Source: Bacteroidales bacterium | GTDB lineage: Bacteria > Bacteroidota > Bacteroidia > Bacteroidales > FEN-979 | NCBI GenBank assembly: GCA_016926765.1 | Contig: JAFGNY010000128.1 | Location: 1 to 6,788, forward strand | DNA: 6,788 nucleotides | Reading direction: 5' to 3' | Shown: one piece after another, positions 1-5,679 of the stretch | Numbering within the stretch: the first letter of the stretch is position 1 | Layout of the letters: every line of letters starts with the position of its first letter | Program-made: the position numbers and the translations under genes | Notes under the pieces: generated by a model | What the model was told of the DNA's origin: nothing | Seen by the model: only the letters and a program-made list of their open reading frames with translations | Databases searched by the model: none

Positions 1-201
1 GATCAGGTCGGCGTCTACCTCATCGGGAGTGGGAAAGGGACCAATACCTAGCAGGCCGTTCTCCGACTGAAGGATGACCTCCATCCCTTCGGGGATATAG
101 TTGGCTACCAGGGTTGGGATCCCGATACCCAGGTTGACATAGTATCCATCATGGAGCTCCTGGGCGATCCGTTTTGCAATTCCGTTTTTATCTAAAGACA
201 T
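1..201 (-). CDS. scoB: 3-oxoacid CoA-transferase subunit B, N-terminal part, cut by the window edge
   Basis: First 67 codons of the B subunit of a class I CoA-transferase (succinyl-CoA:3-ketoacid or acetate:acetoacetate type); the remainder lies beyond base 1, and family members are roughly 210-220 residues. The ATG is at 201-199 and the frame is open to the edge. Residues 24-37 read LGIGIPTLVANYIP and residues 45-57 read QSENGLLGIGPFP. The latter is the active-site signature, with the catalytic glutamate at E47 in SENG. In this family that Glu forms the glutamyl-CoA thioester that moves CoA between succinate or acetate and acetoacetate. The stop of scoA lies 21 bases upstream. The spacer is A-rich with no Shine-Dalgarno motif, as usual in Bacteroidota. 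It should pair with ScoA to form the active enzyme in the cytoplasm. The CoA donor cannot be told from this fragment. Confidence 0.94.
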   Translation of the reverse strand, partial: MSLDKNGIAKRIAQELHDGYYVNLGIGIPTLVANYIPEGMEVILQSENGLLGIGPFPTPDEVDADLI

Positions 202-222
202 AGCTGTTTTCTTTTTTGATGA

Positions 223-915
223 TTAACTCCGTGTGGTTAAAAATTCGATGCGTTTTTCGTAGTCTGTTCCCTGAAAGATCCTTTGTATAAAGATTCCCGG
301 TGTATGAACATGGTTGGGATCCAATTCTCCGTAAGGAACAAGCTCTTCCACTTCGGCAATGGTGATCCTGCCTGCCGTAGCGATCGGATGATTGAAATTG
401 TTTGCTGTTTTGTTGTAGATCAGGTTCCCCCGTGTATCACCGTATTTTGCTTTTACGATCGAAAAATCAGCCGTCAGCCCGAGTTCCATGATATACATCT
501 TCCCGTTGAATTTACGTACCTCTTTTCCTTCCTGGACTTCAGTACCATAGCCTGCCGGGACAAAAAATGCCGGGATCCCGGCGCCTCCGGCCCTGATCCG
601 TTCGGCAAGAGTTCCCTGGGGCATCAGGATCACTTCCAGCTCACCGCTCAGAAGTTGCCGTTCAAACTCTTTGTTTTCCCCGACATAAGAGGCGATCATC
701 GTTTTCATCTGGTGCTTCCGGAGCAGCACACCCAATCCGAAATTGTCGATCCCGGCATTATTGGAGATGCAGGTCAGCCGGTCGACATTCGATTCGGCTA
801 AGGCTTTCAGGCAGTTCTCGGGGATCCCGCACAACCCGAATCCTCCGAACATCACGGTCATCCCGCTCTCAATTCCCCGGATTGCTTCGTACGCGTCTTT
901 TACTACTTTATTCAT
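223..915 (-). CDS. scoA: 3-oxoacid CoA-transferase subunit A
   Basis: Complete 230-residue A subunit of a class I CoA-transferase, the usual length for ScoA/AtoD. The family signature is visible at residues 20-32 (TVMFGGFGLCGIP), followed by the typical segments GTLAERIRAGGAGIPAFF (101-118) and FNHPIATAGRITIAEVEE (174-191). With ScoB it moves CoA onto acetoacetate to give acetoacetyl-CoA, or the reverse. Placement directly after the methylcrotonyl-CoA carboxylase genes suggests it handles the acetoacetate released when leucine-derived HMG-CoA is cleaved; this role is inferred from context. ATG at 915-913 is preceded by CAACT with no Shine-Dalgarno. The 63-bp gap to the upstream mccA stop is filled with degenerate 8-bp repeats. 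The stop TAA is 21 bases before scoB. The alternative names AtoD/AtoA (acetate donor) or SCOT (succinyl-CoA donor) cannot be separated by eye. Confidence 0.95.
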   Translation of the reverse strand: MNKVVKDAYEAIRGIESGMTVMFGGFGLCGIPENCLKALAESNVDRLTCISNNAGIDNFGLGVLLRKHQMKTMIASYVGENKEFERQLLSGELEVILMPQGTLAERIRAGGAGIPAFFVPAGYGTEVQEGKEVRKFNGKMYIMELGLTADFSIVKAKYGDTRGNLIYNKTANNFNHPIATAGRITIAEVEELVPYGELDPNHVHTPGIFIQRIFQGTDYEKRIEFLTTRS

Positions 916-922
916 AGTTGAC

Positions 923-962
923 TAATGTGTTAATGTGCTGATTTGATAATGTGCTAATTATT
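923..962. repeat. Degenerate 8-bp tandem repeat in the mccA-scoA gap
   Basis: On the plus strand the bases fall into five consecutive octamers: TAATGTGT, TAATGTGC, TGATTTGA, TAATGTGC, TAATTATT. Two are identical (931-938 and 947-954) and the others are degenerate. The array covers most of the stretch between the scoA start and the second, unrelated octamer array at 976-999. No hairpin or T-tract typical of a terminator is seen. Function is unknown; it may be a simple sequence repeat or an old mobile intergenic element. Confidence 0.6.
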
Positions 963-975
963 TATATTTCGCTTC

Positions 976-999
976 TCGCTATTTCGCTATTTCGCTATT
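976..999. repeat. Three perfect copies of an 8-bp tandem repeat across the end of mccA
   Basis: Plus-strand unit TCGCTATT (minus-strand AATAGCGA) is repeated three times without mismatch. A partial related copy (TCGCTTC) lies at 969-975. The array overlaps the last codons and the TAG stop of mccA, so the C-terminal residues NSEIAK are read from the repeat. Because 8 is not a multiple of 3, three copies place a TAG in every minus-strand frame, so the array is self-terminating for any reading frame that enters it. Confidence 0.85.
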
Positions 1000-3006
1000 T
1001 TCTTCCTCAAACACCACCAGCGGCGAGTGTACCTCCACCAGCTGATTCAGTTCCACATTCACTTCACTTACTCTTGCGTCCCTGAATGCCACGATGTTGT
1101 TTTCCATCTTCATTGCTTCCAGAATCAGGAGGGTGGTTCCTTTCTTTACGTCGTCGCCGGGTTTCACGTTGATCTTGATCACCTTTCCGGGCATCGGAGC
1201 ATTCACATGGAACAAGTCCGCTCCCAGGGATTCGGCTGAGGCGGCAATCAGCTCATTGGGTAAAAAGTCGAGCCGTTTCATGAGAAAAATATGGCCACCC
1301 ATGCTGATATACTCCCTGTGATCGCGGTCTTCGGAATAGAGCATGTGGTAAGGCTCGCCATCAACGGTAAACTGGAGGAATGAGGGCTGGATGTCGTGTA
1401 CTGCTGCGTGGTAAAGTTTCCCTTCGGTTTCGAGATCCAGCTCCTTTTCTGAGATAGCCGGAATGAAGAGAGGAAATTCCTTGCCTTCGCAGGATACAGT
1501 CAACTGGATCCGGTGTCTCCAGAAACCGACACTTCTCCAGATCGCTCCGGGCTGATCGTGGATCACCCCGATAGCCGGCGGGTGCCGAAGGGTTAGCAGA
1601 AGATATCCAATCAACAGGAGATGCCGCGGGATCTCCTCTCTCTCCGCTTTGATTGCAGCAACAATCTCATCGGTATGTTCATCACAAAACCTGGTAGAGA
1701 TCGTATTGCGGAGGAAAGGCTCTCCAATGATCAGTTTTTTCAGGTAACTGATGTTGGTGCGGATGCCATGGATACCATAAAACGCAAGGGCTTCGTTCAT
1801 CCTCCGGGCAGCTTGTTCCCGTGTGTCGGCCCAAACCACCAGTTTGCTGATCATGGGGTCGAACATGCTTTTTATCTCAGTGCCGGGCGTTACGCCTGTA
1901 TCGATGCGGATTTGGTCGCCCTGAGGTTCGGAATAAAGGGTCATGAGTCCGGGAGATGGCAGGAAGTTGTTCTCCGGGTCTTCGGCATAGATCCTGCATT
2001 CGATGGCATGTCCGTGCTGATGGATATCCTCCTGTCTCAGCCGTAGGGGTTCCCCTTCAGCAATACGGATCTGCTCCTCAACGATGTCTACTCCTGTGAC
2101 CATCTCAGTTACGGGATGTTCCACCTGAATACGGGTGTTCATCTCCAGGAAATAGAAGTTGAGGTTTTTATCAACAAGGAACTCAATGGTTCCTGCGCTG
2201 GAATAGCCAATCTCTTTGCCTATCTTCACGGCTGCAGTCCCCATCTTTGCCCGTACCTCTGCAGTCAGGGTCGGGGAAGGCGACTCTTCAATGATTTTCT
2301 GGTACCTGCGCTGGATGGAGCACTCCCGCTCAAAGAGGTGAATCACATTCCCATGAAGGTCACCCAGGATCTGGATCTCGATATGCCGGGGCTCCTCCAG
2401 GTATTTCTCAATGTATACGGTATCATCTCCGAAATAAGCTTTTGCCTGGCGGGCTGTTGCCTCCAGAGCCTCTTCCAGTTGACCTGCTTCCCTTACAATG
2501 GTCATCCCTTTGCCTCCTCCACCGGCCGCTGCTTTCAGCAACACCGGAAATCCGATGGCATTGCAGGCTTTTATCAGGGTTTCTTTGTCTCCTGTCACCC
2601 CTTCGGTGATGGGGACGCCGCTATTTTTCGCCCAGGAACGTGCTTCAATTTTATTGCCCATTACCTGCATGGATTTGGCATCCGGACCGATAAAAATGAG
2701 TCCGGCATCATCACAGGCTTTTACAAAAGCAGCACTCTCTGCCAGAAAACCATAACCCGGGTGGATGGCATCGCAGTTTTTCTCTTTTGCCGTTGCAATG
2801 ATCGTTGGAATATTAAGGTAGGTTTCACTTAGTTCGGCTTCCCCGATGCAAACGGCTTCATCAGCTAAAGTGACATGGAGGGAGCCGGCATCGATACGGG
2901 AATAGATCCCCACAGTCCGGATCCCTAACTTTTTTGCAGTTCGCATAACACGTACGGCAATCTCTCCCCGGTTAGCGATGAGGATTTTGGTTATTTTTTT
3001 ACCCAT
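979..3006 (-). CDS. mccA: 3-methylcrotonyl-CoA carboxylase alpha subunit (biotin carboxylase + biotin carrier)
   Basis: Complete 675-residue biotin-containing subunit, the usual length for MccA/LiuD. The biotin carboxylase region covers about residues 4-445. It contains HPGYGFLAE (82-90), the ATP-grasp glycine loop KAAAGGGGKGM (158-168), RRYQKIIEESPSP (233-245), and the active-site strand EMNTRIQVEHPVTE (288-301) with E288, N290 and R292. A less conserved linker (about 460-595) corresponds to the BT domain that docks on the carboxyltransferase. The C-terminal biotinyl domain (about 600-667) has the attachment motif EAMKM with K633 as the biotinylated lysine. It uses ATP and bicarbonate to carboxylate biotin for MccB. 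The mccB neighbour decides between methylcrotonyl-CoA and propionyl-, acetyl- or geranyl-CoA carboxylase. The ATG at 3006-3004 overlaps the liuC end by 16 bases, indicating translational coupling. The tail (NSEIAK-stop) is encoded by a tandem repeat and is unlikely to be functional. Confidence 0.95.
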   Translation of the reverse strand: MGKKITKILIANRGEIAVRVMRTAKKLGIRTVGIYSRIDAGSLHVTLADEAVCIGEAELSETYLNIPTIIATAKEKNCDAIHPGYGFLAESAAFVKACDDAGLIFIGPDAKSMQVMGNKIEARSWAKNSGVPITEGVTGDKETLIKACNAIGFPVLLKAAAGGGGKGMTIVREAGQLEEALEATARQAKAYFGDDTVYIEKYLEEPRHIEIQILGDLHGNVIHLFERECSIQRRYQKIIEESPSPTLTAEVRAKMGTAAVKIGKEIGYSSAGTIEFLVDKNLNFYFLEMNTRIQVEHPVTEMVTGVDIVEEQIRIAEGEPLRLRQEDIHQHGHAIECRIYAEDPENNFLPSPGLMTLYSEPQGDQIRIDTGVTPGTEIKSMFDPMISKLVVWADTREQAARRMNEALAFYGIHGIRTNISYLKKLIIGEPFLRNTISTRFCDEHTDEIVAAIKAEREEIPRHLLLIGYLLLTLRHPPAIGVIHDQPGAIWRSVGFWRHRIQLTVSCEGKEFPLFIPAISEKELDLETEGKLYHAAVHDIQPSFLQFTVDGEPYHMLYSEDRDHREYISMGGHIFLMKRLDFLPNELIAASAESLGADLFHVNAPMPGKVIKINVKPGDDVKKGTTLLILEAMKMENNIVAFRDARVSEVNVELNQLVEVHSPLVVFEEENSEIAK

Positions 3007-3773
3007 GACGGTTTTCGTTTTTCAAGAAATGCATTCATCCCCTCCTGCCCTTCATCCGATGCTCTGATATCGGCAATCATCCGGGCAGTAAAATCATATG
3101 CTTCCATTAAGTTGAGGTTATTCGTCACTTCGTGGATTAGTTTTTTCCCATGCGCCATAGCAGCCGGGCCACTGGTCCTCAGGTGACTGATCGTCTCTTC
3201 GGCCTTAGCATCCAATTCTCCGGGAGGCACCGATTTATTGACCAGGTGAAAGGCTTCCGCCTCTTTCCCACTGATCCGCTTCCCGGTCAGCATCAGCTCA
3301 CGGGTACCGTATTCTCCTACACGTTTAATCACATAGGGAGAGATGCAGGCGGGAACAATCCCAATTTTTACTTCGCTGAGAGAGAAGGTGGCATCGTCGG
3401 TACAATATGCCAGGTCGCAGGCTGAGAGCAGCCCGTTAGCTCCTCCCAGCGAAACCCCGTGAACCAGCGCTATAGTCGGTTTCGGACAGGTATAGATCGC
3501 GTAAAAGCATGATGAAAGGAGAAGACTCTCCTGGTAGTTGATTTCGTAACTGTTTGTGGCTACATCTTTCATCCAGTTGAGGTCCACGCCGGCACAAAAT
3601 GATTTGCCCTTGCCTCGGAGGATCACGCACACGGCATCGATGCTCTGCAGATCCAGGAAACATTCAGCTATCTCTTCCAGCATCGTCTTGTTGAAAGCAT
3701 TGTGAACTTCAGGCCGGTTCAGCCAGATGGTGAAGATGCCGTTTTCGTTGGTGGTTTCTATGGTTGTGTACAT
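2991..3773 (-). CDS. liuC: Methylglutaconyl-CoA hydratase (enoyl-CoA hydratase/isomerase family)
   Basis: Complete 260-residue crotonase-fold protein of normal family length. The two oxyanion-hole segments are SFCAGVDL (58-65) and HGVSLGGANG (105-114). The segment FSLSEVKIGIVPACISPYVI (130-149) resembles the LiuC subgroup, which carries E-V-K/R-x-G-x-I-P-A-x-I-S-P. E134 aligns with the second catalytic Glu of enoyl-CoA hydratase (Glu164 of the rat enzyme). The first (Glu144) is replaced by G114. Position between mccB and mccA supports hydration of 3-methylglutaconyl-CoA to HMG-CoA in leucine breakdown. From sequence alone a general enoyl-CoA hydratase or isomerase cannot be excluded. ATG at 3773-3771 is 64 bp after the mccB stop, with a strong palindrome 16 bp upstream of the start. 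The 3' end overlaps mccA by 16 bases. The last codons GTA AAA AAA TAA form a phased slippery sequence. Confidence 0.87.
   Translation of the reverse strand: MYTTIETTNENGIFTIWLNRPEVHNAFNKTMLEEIAECFLDLQSIDAVCVILRGKGKSFCAGVDLNWMKDVATNSYEINYQESLLLSSCFYAIYTCPKPTIALVHGVSLGGANGLLSACDLAYCTDDATFSLSEVKIGIVPACISPYVIKRVGEYGTRELMLTGKRISGKEAEAFHLVNKSVPPGELDAKAEETISHLRTSGPAAMAHGKKLIHEVTNNLNLMEAYDFTARMIADIRASDEGQEGMNAFLEKRKPSWVKK
2994..3000 (-). other. A-AAA-AAA slippery heptamer at the liuC/mccA overlap
   Basis: A run of seven A on the minus strand sits directly before the liuC stop. In the liuC frame it reads GTA AAA AAA TAA, matching the X-XXY-YYZ phase of known -1 frameshift sites. A one-base backward slip would continue as ATA ACC AAA, which is the mccA frame (residue 5 onward). 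No clear downstream stem-loop is visible. The same bases also encode the start of MccA (Met-Gly-Lys-Lys), so the run may be incidental. Confidence 0.45.
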
Positions 3774-3789
3774 GCTAGTGGGTTTAATC

Positions 3790-3813
3790 AGAGGCGAGGC
3801 ATGCCTCGCCTCT
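3790..3813. repeat. Perfect 24-bp palindrome between mccB and liuC
   Basis: The 10-bp arms AGAGGCGAGG and CCTCGCCTCT flank a CATG centre, and every base pairs. In the transcript this would make a 10-bp, mostly G-C stem with a 4-base loop. On the minus strand it is followed by GATTAAACC, not a U-tract, so it does not look like a complete intrinsic terminator. Possible roles are mRNA 3'-end protection for mccB, partial attenuation, or a REP-like mobile palindrome. It lies 16 bp before the liuC start. Confidence 0.85.
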
Positions 3814-3817
3814 ACTT

Positions 3818-3836
3818 GTCCGCTCGTCCGCTCGTC
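3818..3836. repeat. 8-bp tandem repeat (2.4 copies) just after mccB
   Basis: Plus-strand unit GTCCGCTC occurs twice in full (3818-3825, 3826-3833) plus GTC. It starts one base beyond the mccB stop codon and ends four bases before the 24-bp palindrome. The period matches the arrays near the end of mccA, though the sequence differs. Confidence 0.75.
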
Positions 3837-3837
3837 T

Positions 3838-5445
3838 TTACATTCTGATCACCCCATACTTCGTTTCCTCATAGCGCTTGTTTTGCGAAATTGCAACAGA
3901 GAGGCCGATGATCTTCCTGGTGTCGACCGGGTCGATGATGCCGTCGTCCCATAATCTTGCGGTGCTGAAGTAAGCAGATCCCTCTTCTTCGTATTTTTTC
4001 AGGATGGTATGAAGCATCTTCTCCCTCTCTTCGGGTAGCAGCTCCTGCCCTTTAGCCCTCAGCTGATCCTCTTTCACCGTGATCAGCACATTGGCAGCCT
4101 GTTCTCCGCCCATGACGGAGATCTTGGCATTGGGGTACATGAAGAGAAAACGGGGTTCATAAGCTCTGCCGGCCATGGCATAGTTACCGGCGCCGAATGA
4201 TCCACCAAAGATCACCGTGAATTTGGGCACGTTGGCATTGGCGACAGCATGCACGAACTTGGCTCCGTCACGGGCAATTCCTCCGTGTTCATATTGTTTT
4301 CCCACGATAAAGCCTGTGATATTTTGGAGAAAGAGGAGGGGGATATTGCGGGAGGTGCAAAGCTCGATAAAATGGGTGGCTTTCAGGGAAGTTTCCGAAA
4401 AGAGCACCCCATTATTCGCCAGAATGCCCACCTCATAACCCATGATCCTGGCAAAGCCGGTAACCAGTGTGGGGGCATACTTCTCTTTAAATTCGTGAAA
4501 TAGACTTCCGTCAATGATCCGGGCAATGATCTCTCGCGAGTCGACGGGCTTCCGTAAGTCGACAGGCAGGATGCCGTAAAGTTCTTCAGGATCGTAAAGA
4601 GGTTCTTCAACAGGCGTTTTCGGCAACGGCTGGTATTCATGCCGTTTGATCGATTCAAAGATGTTCCGGCAGATCTGTATGGCATGAACATCGTTTTCAG
4701 CCAAATGATCGGCTACTCCCGAGATCATCGTATGTACCTCTCCGCCCCCCAGTTCTTCGGCAGTCACCTCTTCACCGGTAGCGGCTTTTACCAGGGGAGG
4801 CCCACCGATGAAAATGGTTCCCTGGTTGCGCACGATGATTGTTTCGTCGCTCATAGCTGGAACGTAGGCGCCACCGGCTGTACAGGAGCCCATCACCACA
4901 GCGACCTGAGGGATCTTCTCTGCCGACAACCGGGCCTGATTGAAAAAGAACCGTCCGAAATCGTATTTGTCGGGAAATACGTTAGCTTGTTCGGGAAGAA
5001 AAACTCCGCCCGAGTCGACCAGGTAAACACAGGGGAGCCGGTTTTCCATGGCGATCTCCTGCGCTCTGACATGCTTCTTGATTGATTCCTTGACGTAGGT
5101 TCCTCCTTTTACGGTAGCATCGTTGGCAACAATCATCACCTCTTTCCCATGGATCAACCCGATCCCGGTGACAATCCCGGCCGAAGGAAATTCGTTGTTA
5201 TAGAGGTCAATGGCTGCCATTTGGGAGAGCTCTATAAAGGGCGTGTTCTTGTCGACCAGCAGGTCAATCCGTTCCCTGGCAAGCAGTTTCCCGCGTTCTT
5301 TATGACGTTTGACAGCCTGCTCAGAACCGCCCCGGGTCACAGAAGCCAGCCGTTCTTTGTAGGTTGTCAGGATTTTGAGGTACTCCTCTTTCTGCTTTTG
5401 AAACTCTGGGGCAGAAGTGTCAATTTTACTTTGAATACGAAACAT
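3838..5445 (-). CDS. mccB: 3-methylcrotonyl-CoA carboxylase beta subunit (carboxyltransferase)
   Basis: Complete 535-residue carboxyltransferase, the usual length for MccB/LiuB. It transfers the carboxyl group from biotin on MccA to 3-methylcrotonyl-CoA, giving 3-methylglutaconyl-CoA in the cytoplasm. Diagnostic MccB segments are NNEFPSAGIVTGIGLIHG (83-100), YLVDSGGVFLPEQANVFPD (141-159), FLQNITGFIVGKQYE (372-386), GGSFGAGNYAMAGRAY (414-429), NAKISVMGGEQAANV (439-453) and ARLWDDGIIDPVDTR (496-510). The N- and C-terminal crotonase-like halves contribute the glycine pairs of CTAGGAYVPAMS (188-199) and GGSFGAGNYAM (414-424). The F-L-P after DSGG and the RLWDDGIIDP ending favour methylcrotonyl- over propionyl-CoA carboxylase. 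Geranyl-CoA carboxylase is a less likely alternative given liuC beside it. ATG at 5445-5443 follows an AT-rich leader with no Shine-Dalgarno, and it is the first gene of the operon as seen here. Confidence 0.95.
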   Translation of the reverse strand: MFRIQSKIDTSAPEFQKQKEEYLKILTTYKERLASVTRGGSEQAVKRHKERGKLLARERIDLLVDKNTPFIELSQMAAIDLYNNEFPSAGIVTGIGLIHGKEVMIVANDATVKGGTYVKESIKKHVRAQEIAMENRLPCVYLVDSGGVFLPEQANVFPDKYDFGRFFFNQARLSAEKIPQVAVVMGSCTAGGAYVPAMSDETIIVRNQGTIFIGGPPLVKAATGEEVTAEELGGGEVHTMISGVADHLAENDVHAIQICRNIFESIKRHEYQPLPKTPVEEPLYDPEELYGILPVDLRKPVDSREIIARIIDGSLFHEFKEKYAPTLVTGFARIMGYEVGILANNGVLFSETSLKATHFIELCTSRNIPLLFLQNITGFIVGKQYEHGGIARDGAKFVHAVANANVPKFTVIFGGSFGAGNYAMAGRAYEPRFLFMYPNAKISVMGGEQAANVLITVKEDQLRAKGQELLPEEREKMLHTILKKYEEEGSAYFSTARLWDDGIIDPVDTRKIIGLSVAISQNKRYEETKYGVIRM

Positions 5446-5500
5446 GCAAGATGTTGAATAAGTTTAAAAAGTAAAAATACAAAAATTTTACATTTAACCA
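5446..5500 (-). promoter_or_regulatory. AT-rich leader of the leucine operon, likely promoter area
   Basis: The stretch just upstream of mccB is strongly AT-rich compared with the flanking genes. On the minus strand it contains AATTTTTG (5487-5480) and TATTTTTA (5479-5472), each one base off the Bacteroidota -7 consensus TAnnTTTG. No matching -33 TTTG was found at the right distance. The promoter is therefore inferred from position and composition, and the exact site is not resolved. Confidence 0.3.
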
Positions 5501-5514
5501 TTTCGCTTTTCGCT
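5501..5514. repeat. Two copies of a 7-bp motif upstream of mccB
   Basis: TTTCGCT occurs twice in tandem on the plus strand (minus-strand AGCGAAA). It shares the core TTTCGCT with the repeat across the end of mccA. It may be a minimal member of the same repeat type or chance; only two copies are present. Confidence 0.45.
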
Positions 5515-5601
5515 CAGGGGAGATCGATTGTCAGGCCTTTTTTTGCCTTGGAATAAGTTCTGCCAGACTAAAAGAGCAGGAGTACGAACACATCACCCTC
5601 A

Positions 5602-5615
5602 GTGGTAGATACCAC
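5602..5615. repeat. Small inverted repeat after the response regulator gene
   Basis: GTGGTA and TACCAC are separated by GA. On the minus strand the stem lies about 65 bases after the response regulator stop and has no following U-tract, so it is not a convincing terminator. It could be an operator-like half-site pair or chance. Confidence 0.3.
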
Positions 5616-5679
5616 CCAGATGGGACCGGCCATGATCAACTCCATGGATACGAAACAACTTCTGGCATCTGACTTCAAA

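Noticed and set aside
283..801. Plus-strand open frame of 172 codons opposite scoA
   Set aside because: The minus strand encodes a full, well-conserved CoA-transferase subunit here, and the antisense product has no recognisable domain.
923..1002. Repeat arrays as a CRISPR
   Set aside because: Units are 8 bp in direct contact, with no spacers and no cas genes.
1621..2046. Plus-strand open frame of 141 codons opposite mccA
   Set aside because: Shadow of the conserved minus-strand gene, with no domain of its own.
2116..2832. Plus-strand open frame of 238 codons opposite mccA
   Set aside because: It is antisense to the highly conserved biotin carboxylase domain. Its Cys/His/Phe-rich composition is typical of a reverse-frame artefact.
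3436..3663. Minus-strand 75-codon frame inside liuC
   Set aside because: Out-of-frame overlap with the intact liuC; no recognisable family.
3790..3813. Palindrome as an intrinsic terminator of mccB
   Set aside because: The stem is strong but the following minus-strand bases are GATTAAACC, with no U-tract, and the operon continues in the same direction.
4383..4691. Minus-strand 102-codon frame inside mccB
   Set aside because: Out-of-frame overlap with an intact and conserved MccB reading frame; Arg/Ser-rich shadow.
4639..5085. Plus-strand 148-codon frame opposite mccB
   Set aside because: Antisense to the conserved carboxyltransferase core; no family features.
5531..5553. A-run with GGCC near 5540 as a terminator for the response regulator
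   Set aside because: The repeated GCCTT on either side of the T-run is direct, not inverted, so no stem forms, and on the transcribed strand the run is A.
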